Shown here: piece after piece, positions 1 through 7,130 of the stretch
Layout of the letters: every line of letters begins with the position of its first letter
Position numbering within the stretch: position 1 is the stretch's first letter
Assembly (NCBI RefSeq): GCF_043789415.1
Contig: NZ_JBDLLW010000001.1
Location: 248,001 to 312,000 of the forward strand
Length of the DNA stretch: 64,000 bases
Origin: Renibacterium sp043789415
GTDB taxonomy: Bacteria > Actinomycetota > Actinomycetes > Actinomycetales > Micrococcaceae
Direction: 5' to 3'
Made by a program: the position numbers and the translations under genes
Notes under the pieces: generated by a model
What the model saw: the letters and a program-made list of their open reading frames with translations, nothing else
Told to the model about the DNA's origin: nothing
Database searches by the model: none

Positions 1-1131
1 CTCGACCGTTGAACCCTCGGCGACGAGTGCTTCTACCTCGGTGACGCCTTCGATCCGGCGAGCATCCTCCAGGCCTTGCAGCGCCGAGAGCTGACCTTCC
101 ACCGCTGCCGCGCCGAACCAGATGGCCGATGCTGCTGCCGGTCCCGGGCGTCCCAAACGCTCACGGAGCTGCGGGAGCACCCGCACGCCCAGAACCTGGG
201 ACACCGCGAGTTGCAGGAGATCCGCACCCGTGACGTCGGCCACGAGTTCCGGGATCTCATCCCCTCCGACCCTGGTATGCGTTTCAATGATGACCGGTCC
301 GTTCACGGTCAGCACGATCTCGGTATGGCTCGGGCCGAATCGGATGCCGAGAGCGTCCAACACGGCCGGTATCAACTCACGAATCGCGGCCTCAGTAGCC
401 TCGGGCAGCTGGGCCGGTGCGACATGACCGAGTTCGACGAAGGTCACGGCATCCGAGAACTTCTGCGTCACGCAGAGGATCTCATGTTCGCCGTCCTCGC
501 TGAAAGCCTCGACACTGCACTGCGGACCGACCAGGAAGGATTCTACGATGACGCCGGGTCTGACCAGATCGCTGTAGGTTCCGCTCGCCAAGGCAAAGGC
601 GTGCTGAATCTGGGAGAGCTCATCGATTCTCGATACCCCGACACTGCCTGAGCCTCCGAGTGGTTTCACAATACAGGGCAGACCGTGCTTCGAGACGAAC
701 GCATGAACGTCCGCTTCCTGTTCGGCAACCGCCGCCGGGGTGGAGTCGAGCCCGGCCTCGCGCAATACGGCTCGCATGGCGAGCTTGTCCTGAACCAGTC
801 TGATGGTTTCCACGGAGTGGGTGGGCAGTCCCAGCGCAGCGCCAATGGCAGCGCAACGGTTCTGATCGCGCTCGCCAAAGGCCGCGATCCGAGTGAAGGG
901 ATCGTGTTGATGAACCGCTTCCGCGACGGCGATCCAAGCCTCATCCGGAGCATCAGCAGGCAGTGCGAGCACCTGTGAATTGAGTGCAGGTTGACGAACT
1001 TTATGCACAAAGCCCACCTGGCTCATCATGCTGGTCCTCACCCCTTCGACGGCACGAAGCATCGCCGGAGCGTCCCGCCCGGTCCCTAGGACCAGCACAT
1101 GTTCGCCGGCCTGCCCCGTTCCTTGATTCAC
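1..1131 (-). CDS. ATP-grasp ligase, C-terminal end cut by window edge
   Basis: The reading frame is open from a GTG at 1131 to base 1: 377 codons with no stop, so the gene continues left of the window. The GTG is preceded by GAGAAAGGG at a suitable distance. Seen in the translation: a DKLAMRAVLREAG segment typical of the ATP-grasp entry region, an ATP-binding strand and loop (IVKPLGGSGSVGVS), the hinge VIVESFLVGPQCSVEAF, and a metal-binding stretch HTEIV…IIETHTRVGGDEIPEL. ATP-grasp enzymes of this type join a carboxylate to an amine through an acyl phosphate, often an amino acid or dipeptide bond. It is the last visible gene of the minus-strand cluster, 34 bases after a second ATP-grasp gene. 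The substrate is unknown. Confidence 0.85.
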   Translation of the reverse strand, partial: MNQGTGQAGEHVLVLGTGRDAPAMLRAVEGVRTSMMSQVGFVHKVRQPALNSQVLALPADAPDEAWIAVAEAVHQHDPFTRIAAFGERDQNRCAAIGAALGLPTHSVETIRLVQDKLAMRAVLREAGLDSTPAAVAEQEADVHAFVSKHGLPCIVKPLGGSGSVGVSRIDELSQIQHAFALASGTYSDLVRPGVIVESFLVGPQCSVEAFSEDGEHEILCVTQKFSDAVTFVELGHVAPAQLPEATEAAIRELIPAVLDALGIRFGPSHTEIVLTVNGPVIIETHTRVGGDEIPELVADVTGADLLQLAVSQVLGVRVLPQLRERLGRPGPAAASAIWFGAAAVEGQLSALQGLEDARRIEGVTEVEALVAEGSTVE

Positions 1132-1165
1132 AATCCATCCCTTTCTCAGACAACCCACGTCTACT

Positions 1166-2404
1166 TTAGTTTTCCCACCATCGCTCGAGCTCCTCGAGCT
1201 TCAAGGCGAGTTCGGCATGGTCCGCAGCGCTGACCACCGCGGTAGCCACCGCGGCCCCGGAGTCCGCGGCCCGCGAGGTCTGCTCACCGCGGTTGAGCTG
1301 CAAGGTGAGCTCCGCTCCGGGTACCGGACAGTCCCCCTCGGGTGGGTCGAACACTCCCCCATCACCGGAGAACATCAGCCAACCCGTGACAGGTTCAGGC
1401 AGCGCATCGCCGAGTGGTGGGTGAATCTCATCCCCGAACTGCGAGAGCAATCCAGCACGTGCCAGCTGCACTCCGAAGGAGCGCTGATAGCCCTGGACAA
1501 TCGGGCCGCCGCCCGCTCGGCTGGCGATCTCGCACACCAGGGCCTGACCGTCGTCGCGAATCCAGGCCTCGAGGTGAAAAGCCAGGGTATCCGGTGCTGG
1601 CGGCAGCGCGCCAACGGTGTGCTGCGCCAGCCTCTGCAGAGCGAGCGCATCGGGATCTTGCGGGTCGAGCATCAGACTGCCGAGATGCGAGTTCTCACTC
1701 ACCCGTTCGGCGAGTCCACCGCTGTACCGGCTGGGATGGCTATGCAGCACCGTGCCGCCGCGCATCAATCCGTCAACGTGATGAAACGCCCCGCTCACGT
1801 ATTCCTCCACCATCCATTGACCGGGCAGGAATGGCAGAGGACTGGCTGGTTCGCTCTTCAGGAACTCCTCAACATCGCGTTCTTCGCGAAGAATGCTGAC
1901 AGCTTTGGCCGCGAAACCGAGTCTGGGCTTGACCACCACCGGGCCAGCGGTCTGGTCGAAGAATTCCAGCAGATCGGTGGTGCTATCGAGCGCCGAGAAA
2001 TTCGGGATCGGAATTCCAGCTTCGCGGAGTATCTGACGCATCACGAGCTTGTCCCGGTAGGCGGTTGCACTGTGCACTCCCTGCCCGGGAAGTCCCAGTC
2101 GTTCGCGGAGCCGGGCGGCTCGCAGCACATCCATCTCGCTCGTACTCGCAATCGCCCTGACGCCGAACCGCCGAGCCAGCTCCTCAGCCTTGAGCTCGGT
2201 CGCCCAGCCCTGGTATTCGTCAACGACCTCGACGTGCGCATAAAGCCGCAGGGTGGCCTGATCCGCTCCTTCAACCGAGGAAGGCGAAGTCAGCAGCACC
2301 GTTTCCGCGGTGAGCTCCGACCCCAACCAGTCGTGCAGTGGACGGGAACGCAACGGCTGCCGGGAGAACAGCAGCACTTTTCCTGCTGGCTTACTCATGG
2401 GCAC
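1166..2404 (-). CDS. ATP-grasp ligase
   Basis: The protein has 412 residues with ATP-grasp features: YRDKLVMRQILREAGIPIP at the domain entry, VVVKPRLGFAAKAVSI as the ATP-binding loop, WMVEEYVSGAFHHVDGL as hinge and specificity region, and CEIASRAGGG near the metal site, where many family members have an Asn two residues after the Glu. The family forms amide or peptide bonds with ATP. It lies 15 bases after the monooxygenase gene and 34 bases before another ATP-grasp gene, so the two may act in sequence. The start is GTG at 2404; an in-frame ATG at 2398 is equally possible. Substrates cannot be read from the sequence. Confidence 0.85.
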   Translation of the reverse strand: MPMSKPAGKVLLFSRQPLRSRPLHDWLGSELTAETVLLTSPSSVEGADQATLRLYAHVEVVDEYQGWATELKAEELARRFGVRAIASTSEMDVLRAARLRERLGLPGQGVHSATAYRDKLVMRQILREAGIPIPNFSALDSTTDLLEFFDQTAGPVVVKPRLGFAAKAVSILREERDVEEFLKSEPASPLPFLPGQWMVEEYVSGAFHHVDGLMRGGTVLHSHPSRYSGGLAERVSENSHLGSLMLDPQDPDALALQRLAQHTVGALPPAPDTLAFHLEAWIRDDGQALVCEIASRAGGGPIVQGYQRSFGVQLARAGLLSQFGDEIHPPLGDALPEPVTGWLMFSGDGGVFDPPEGDCPVPGAELTLQLNRGEQTSRAADSGAAVATAVVSAADHAELALKLEELERWWEN

Positions 2405-2419
2405 TCTCGATCCGCCATC

Positions 2420-3754
2420 TCACGCTGTGCGGTTCTCAGGACGCCGCAGACCCAGGTTCTCACGCAGTGTGGTTCCCTCATACTCGGTGCGCACCAATCC
2501 GCGTTTCTGCAAGACAGGCACCACCAAATCGGAGAAGTCATCCAAGCCCCGCGGCAGCATATCGGGCATCACATTGAAACCATCAGCAGCCCCTTCGACG
2601 AACCACTCCTCCAGCTGGTCGGCGATTTCCTCTGCGGTGCCGAGCAGGAAACGGTGACCGCGCCCCGCAGCGATGGACAAGTAGAGCTGGCGGATGCTCA
2701 GGTTATTGTCCCGGGCGTGCTGCACCACGACGTCCTGCTTACTGGTACTGCCCTCAATCGACGGCATCTCAGGCAGCGGCCCATCCAAGTCATAGCCGCT
2801 GAGGTCCACCATGCCCAGCTGGTAGCTGAGCATACCGAGCCCGATCACCGGGTCTACCAGCGATTGCAGCTGCTCGTATTTATCCTCCGCTTCACCGCGG
2901 GTCCTGCCGACCACGGTGAACACCCCGGGCAGCACCTTGACCTGCTCGGGGTCCCGGCCAGCGTCCTGCGTCCGCTGCTTCACGTCGCGATAGAACTCGC
3001 GGCCGGCGTCGAGGTTCTGCTGCACGGTGAACACCACTTCGGCCCAGTGCGCGGCAAAATCCTTGCCATCCGGTGAAGCACCGGCCTGCACGATGACGGG
3101 GTGACCCTGAGGAGAGCGGGCCAGGTTGAGCGGGCCGCGCACCGAGAAGTGCTCTCCGTGATGATCGAGAATATGGAGCTTCTCCGGATCGAAGAAGCGG
3201 CCTGACTCCTTGTTGTAGAGGAAGGCATCGTCTTCCCAGCTGTCCCACAGTCCGGTGACGACTTCCATGAATTCACGGGCTCTGGCGTAGCGGTCCGCGT
3301 GCGGCGCCTGCCGGTCCAGATTGAAGTTCCGGGCTTCGGCATCGGTCGCCGAGGTGACGACGTTCCAGCCGGCTCTTCCCGCGCTGAGGAAGTCTAGGGA
3401 GGAGAACTTCCTGGCGATGTTGAAAGGCTCGTTATAGGAGGTCGAGGCGGTGGCCACTAACCCGAGGTGCGTGGTGTGCGTCGCCAGGGCCGAGAGCAAG
3501 GTGATCGGTTCGAAGTGGACCATTCTTCCCTGACGGCTCAGTTCGTCCGCGTCTTTGTACGCGGTGCGCACCCCGGCACCATCGGAGAGGAACATCAGGT
3601 CGAACATGCCACGTTCCGCCGCCAGAGCCAGCTTTCGGTAGTAGTCGAACTCCAGACCCCCCTGCGGGTAGGAATCCGGGTGCCGCCAGGCCGCCAAGTG
3701 ATGGCCGGGGGCAGGAAGGAAGGCTCCCAGTGCCATTCTGCGGTTCTTCGTCAT
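2420..3754 (-). CDS. LLM-class flavin-dependent monooxygenase (NtaA/SnaA/DszA type)
   Basis: The 444-residue protein has the hallmarks of the nitrilotriacetate monooxygenase/DszA branch of bacterial-luciferase-like (LLM) enzymes: an N-terminal AAWRHPDS segment, the signature GRAGWNVVTS around residue 130, and a late GHPVIVQAGASPDG. Such enzymes use reduced FMN from a separate reductase and O2 to oxidise C, N or S centres. No flavin reductase is in the window, so reduced flavin would come from elsewhere. It lies between the hydroxyacid dehydrogenase (13 bases upstream) and an ATP-grasp gene (15 bases downstream), implying one oxidation step in the cluster's pathway. The substrate is unknown. 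Confidence 0.88.
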   Translation of the reverse strand: MTKNRRMALGAFLPAPGHHLAAWRHPDSYPQGGLEFDYYRKLALAAERGMFDLMFLSDGAGVRTAYKDADELSRQGRMVHFEPITLLSALATHTTHLGLVATASTSYNEPFNIARKFSSLDFLSAGRAGWNVVTSATDAEARNFNLDRQAPHADRYARAREFMEVVTGLWDSWEDDAFLYNKESGRFFDPEKLHILDHHGEHFSVRGPLNLARSPQGHPVIVQAGASPDGKDFAAHWAEVVFTVQQNLDAGREFYRDVKQRTQDAGRDPEQVKVLPGVFTVVGRTRGEAEDKYEQLQSLVDPVIGLGMLSYQLGMVDLSGYDLDGPLPEMPSIEGSTSKQDVVVQHARDNNLSIRQLYLSIAAGRGHRFLLGTAEEIADQLEEWFVEGAADGFNVMPDMLPRGLDDFSDLVVPVLQKRGLVRTEYEGTTLRENLGLRRPENRTA

Positions 3755-3767
3755 GATTAGCAGCCTC

Positions 3768-4739
3768 TCAATTGCTCGGATTCAGCACTCGCACCGGAGT
3801 ACCTGTGATCAGCGCCGCGATGTCTTCGACAGCGTGGCTGAAGTAGGTGTTCAGATTCTCTTCCGTGACATACCCCAGATGCGGAGTGAGCAGGGTGCGC
3901 GGTGCACTCCGCATCGGATGGTCAGCGGGGAGCGGCTCGTGATCGAAGACATCGATCCCCGCCCCGCCGATACTGCCCCCGCGCAAAGCGTTCAGGAGCG
4001 CTTCCTGATCGATGATGGCCGATCGCGAGGTGTTGATCAACAGCGCCGAAGAGCGCATCAGAGCCAGCTCCGCCGCGCCGATCAGCCCCGCGCTGCGTTC
4101 ACTGAGTTTGAGGTGAACAGTGACCACATCGCTGCCGGAGAGCAGTTCTTGCAGCGAACCAGCGTGACGCACCCCCGCCTGCTCGCATTGTTCAACCGTG
4201 AGATTGGTGCTCCAGGCGAGCACCTCCATACCGAAGGCCAAACCGACCTTGGCCACCGCGGTCCCGATTCTGCCGAGGCCGATCACCCCGAGGGCACGCC
4301 CGTGCAGATCCAGACCCACGGTGCTCTGCCAGCCACCCGAACGTACGACGGCGTCCTCGACCACCAGGTGCCGCGCCAGGCCGAGGATGAGGGCCCAGGT
4401 GAGTTCGGCCGGTGGGGTGAGGCTGCTCGCGGTACCACTGACCACTACGCCGTGATCTCGCGCGGCCGCCATATCGATGGCCGTGTTGCGCATCCCGGTG
4501 GCCACCAGCAACCGGAGCCGGGGCAGCCGCTCGAAAACGCTCCGTGGAAATTCCACTCGCTCGCGCAGCGTTACGACAATCTCCGCTTCAGCGATCAGAG
4601 CCACCAGCTCGTCCTCAGAGGTCGGGTGCTCGGTGATGCTCAGCACCTCGACGGCGTCCGTGACCGGTGACCAGTCTGCACTGCTCAGTGCCACTGACTG
4701 GAAGTCATCGAGCACCACGCATCGTAAGCGTTCAGTCAT
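3768..4739 (-). CDS. D-isomer-specific 2-hydroxyacid dehydrogenase
   Basis: The protein has 323 residues. The Rossmann motif GVIGLGRIG follows residue 145. The catalytic set is visible: Arg in INTSRSAIID, Glu in DVFDHEPLP and His in LLTPHLGY. Family members interconvert a 2-hydroxy acid and a 2-oxo acid with NAD(P). Its ATG overlaps the stop of the upstream enolase-superfamily gene by 8 bases (ATGACTGA), so the two are probably translationally coupled. In this cluster it could oxidise the isocitrate-like product of the aconitase homologue; that is inference. It resembles phosphoglycerate dehydrogenase-like enzymes but lacks a C-terminal ACT domain. Confidence 0.88.
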   Translation of the reverse strand: MTERLRCVVLDDFQSVALSSADWSPVTDAVEVLSITEHPTSEDELVALIAEAEIVVTLRERVEFPRSVFERLPRLRLLVATGMRNTAIDMAAARDHGVVVSGTASSLTPPAELTWALILGLARHLVVEDAVVRSGGWQSTVGLDLHGRALGVIGLGRIGTAVAKVGLAFGMEVLAWSTNLTVEQCEQAGVRHAGSLQELLSGSDVVTVHLKLSERSAGLIGAAELALMRSSALLINTSRSAIIDQEALLNALRGGSIGGAGIDVFDHEPLPADHPMRSAPRTLLTPHLGYVTEENLNTYFSHAVEDIAALITGTPVRVLNPSN

Positions 4740-5742
4740 GGCTTCCTCCTATCTTTTTCGTGTCGATCTGGCAGCCGAGTCCGGGGCCCGAAGGGATCTT
4801 CAGTGTCCCGTTATCCAAGCTGAGCCCGCGGGCAAAATCGGCGGCCAGCAAGGTTGAACCATCGAGATCTATTTCATCGGCCAGCCCGGCCAGCTGAGCA
4901 ATCGCGGTCAGGCCGAGCGAGCTCTCCAGCTTACTGCCCAGCATCACCCGCAGCCCGAGCGTGCGAGCGATCCCGATAGCCGTCAGCAGCTCCCCGATGC
5001 CTCCGATCCGGAGCATCTTGAGATTCACGCAGGAAACCTTTCCCGCCAATTTAATGATCGCCGCCGTGTTCACCACTGATTCATCGGCAGCAATCGGAAC
5101 CGGCGAGTCAGTATGCACTCGAGCCAACGCCTCCAGCTCAGCGGCAGGAGTCGGCTGCTCGAAAAGCTCGACCTGCCCAGCGATCTTCTCCGCGACGAAC
5201 AGGGCTTGATCGGCGGTGAATGAACCATTACCATCAATCCGCAATCCGCCGCTGTACACCGAGCGGATCGCCGCAACCGAGGCGATAGCAGTCTCCGGGG
5301 TGACCTTGAGCTTCAAGATCGGAACCGAGCGCATGTTGCGCGCGGCCTGCCTTGTCTCGTCGGGAGTGGCGACCGGCAGGGAAAGAGCAGACGGAGCGCA
5401 GTTAAGCCCCTCGAGCCCCAGCATGCTGCGGACGCTCAGCCCGTGCTTGCGTCCGCGCAGATCTTGCAGAGCCATATCGATGCTGGCCCGGACCGCGGCA
5501 TCGTAGCCGGCTTCAATGAGTTGCCAGCGAATGAGTTCGGTTTCCTCACTTGAGCGGGAGCCGATCAGGGTGGCCGCGGTGCGCAGCTGCTCTACCGGCG
5601 CCCCACGAACCGAGCCGTGACCGGTGACGCCGTCTTCGCTGAGCGCCAGCAGCGGCTGAATCACCGCCGTGGTAACGCCCTGAGAATTGCGGAACGGCAG
5701 GGCCAGCGGAAGCTCGAATGACTCCACTGTCGCTTCGATCAT
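4732..5742 (-). CDS. enolase-superfamily enzyme (muconate-lactonising / dipeptide-epimerase subgroup)
   Basis: The protein has 336 residues. The superfamily metal ligands and bases are visible in order: LKLKV (KxK base pair, about residue 145), RIDGNGSF, ELFEQPTP, IAADES and GSKLESSLG with the second Lys. This pattern matches the L-Ala-D/L-Glu epimerase/muconate cycloisomerase subgroup, where abstraction of an alpha proton gives epimerisation, cycloisomerisation or dehydration. The start overlaps the preceding gene by 4 bases. Next to ATP-grasp ligases, epimerisation of a dipeptide or amino acid product is a reasonable guess, but o-succinylbenzoate-synthase-like dehydration is also possible. 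The exact reaction is not deducible from the sequence. Confidence 0.82.
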   Translation of the reverse strand: MIEATVESFELPLALPFRNSQGVTTAVIQPLLALSEDGVTGHGSVRGAPVEQLRTAATLIGSRSSEETELIRWQLIEAGYDAAVRASIDMALQDLRGRKHGLSVRSMLGLEGLNCAPSALSLPVATPDETRQAARNMRSVPILKLKVTPETAIASVAAIRSVYSGGLRIDGNGSFTADQALFVAEKIAGQVELFEQPTPAAELEALARVHTDSPVPIAADESVVNTAAIIKLAGKVSCVNLKMLRIGGIGELLTAIGIARTLGLRVMLGSKLESSLGLTAIAQLAGLADEIDLDGSTLLAADFARGLSLDNGTLKIPSGPGLGCQIDTKKIGGSHD

Positions 5743-7130
5743 GCTGAGCCCTCCTCGAAGGCCGCGACGATCGCGCAGGCTTCAGCAATGCCGAGTTTCC
5801 GGAATCCCTCAGGTTCTACGGAGCAGGCTTCCGGCAGCGGAGCACCTTCCCGAGGCACCCCGGAGCCCGGGAGGAATCTACCCCGCAAATACGATGAGAG
5901 CTGTTCTGCGTGCTCGACGAACCAGGCCCTGGCTTTCTCCCCCGCATGCTCGGCACCGAGACCCGCGGTGGCGGAGAAAAGCTCGCTGAGCAGTTCGGCG
6001 TCTCGGGGCTCCCTGGAGGTGGGACAAAGCATGAAAACAGCGGCCGGCAGCAGCGCGATCACGGTTCGCTGGACCTGGGGATAGCCTTCCAGCAAGGGGT
6101 CGAGCAGGGCTCGAAGACTGCGCTGGGCGGTGGTCCGGATCAGGTACCCGCTGCGCAGCGGCGGCGCACCAGCCATCGCCCGCGCACCCCAATGCAGGTG
6201 CACTTGATAAGGCGATTCGGCGACCGGCCCCCTTTCCCCTCGATGGCGATGAGTACTGAGCAGGGCGAAGAGCACATTGGTGCACTGCAAAGAGATCACT
6301 GGAAGCTGCTGAGGTACTGAGCCGATGCGATCAAAAAATGCTTCTGGTTCGACAAGCGCTGACACGAGTTCCAGGGCGGCTTCGGCCACGCTGCTGGCAT
6401 CAGGGTAATACGACCCGGCCAAGCTGAATCCTGACCCTTCGGGCACTAGAGCACCGCGATCCACCGTGCCATCGAGCGCCACCGCATGGCTGATGATCTC
6501 ATCAAAGGCCTGGCTGCGTCCCTGGGCCGCTGCACGGCCGATGAGTTCGGTGAGCAAGGCCGCGACGAGGGTACGATTCCTCAGCAGAACCGCCGCCCAG
6601 GAGGTAAAAGCATAGGGCGCTTCATGCACCATGCGCTGCCACTGCAGCGTTGCCAGAGGCTGGATCGAACCCGCATGTTCCACTTGCACGAGCGGGCAGA
6701 AGAGCGGCTCCGCCCTTTCCCTGCGGACGAAACGCTGACCGTTCCAGGTGTAGATCGGAAGCTCGATGCGCCGTCCCTGATCGATGATCGATCCGGGAGC
6801 ATAAGCCTCATCGCCGCCTGGCGCCGCCGCTTCAGTCCGGGTGAAGCCGTAGATCAGCGGATAGCCATAGCGCTGTCCGCAAATCGTGGAATTGAAATCC
6901 ATGGGTCCGGCCCGGGTCGCCGCGATATCAGACCAGTTGCCCAGGTGACCGGTGCGCGGCGGGGTCAGGCTCTGATCAGCCTCCATCAGCTTGAGGGCTT
7001 CGCCGATGCTGACTTCACCGAGCCCTAGATGCACCGCGGCTATTGATCGGCGGGCGGCTGCGACTTCGCTGGCTCCGAAGGTGCGCTCAAGCTGCAATGC
7101 CTCAATCAGTGTGTGCGTGTTGACGGTCAT
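5739..7130 (-). CDS. protein of unknown function, 463 aa, in biosynthetic cluster
   Basis: I do not recognise a family. The protein has 463 residues, is predicted soluble without a signal peptide, and has a His-rich central stretch (LLSTHRHRGERG, then YQVHLHWGARA) and a conserved-looking N-terminal block (GPMDFNSTICGQRYGYPLIYG). It overlaps the aconitase stop and the next gene's start by 4 bases each, so it is made with the pathway enzymes and probably acts in the pathway. I looked for siderophore-synthetase (IucA/IucC) motifs and could not convince myself of them. Codon use matches its neighbours. This is the most informative gene in the cluster for a structure-based search. Confidence 0.8.
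   Translation of the reverse strand: MTVNTHTLIEALQLERTFGASEVAAARRSIAAVHLGLGEVSIGEALKLMEADQSLTPPRTGHLGNWSDIAATRAGPMDFNSTICGQRYGYPLIYGFTRTEAAAPGGDEAYAPGSIIDQGRRIELPIYTWNGQRFVRRERAEPLFCPLVQVEHAGSIQPLATLQWQRMVHEAPYAFTSWAAVLLRNRTLVAALLTELIGRAAAQGRSQAFDEIISHAVALDGTVDRGALVPEGSGFSLAGSYYPDASSVAEAALELVSALVEPEAFFDRIGSVPQQLPVISLQCTNVLFALLSTHRHRGERGPVAESPYQVHLHWGARAMAGAPPLRSGYLIRTTAQRSLRALLDPLLEGYPQVQRTVIALLPAAVFMLCPTSREPRDAELLSELFSATAGLGAEHAGEKARAWFVEHAEQLSSYLRGRFLPGSGVPREGAPLPEACSVEPEGFRKLGIAEACAIVAAFEEGSA

Noticed and set aside
1217..3076. 619-codon plus-strand open frame
   Set aside because: It is antisense to the ATP-grasp and monooxygenase genes, has no family motifs, and arises from codon bias of the opposite strand.
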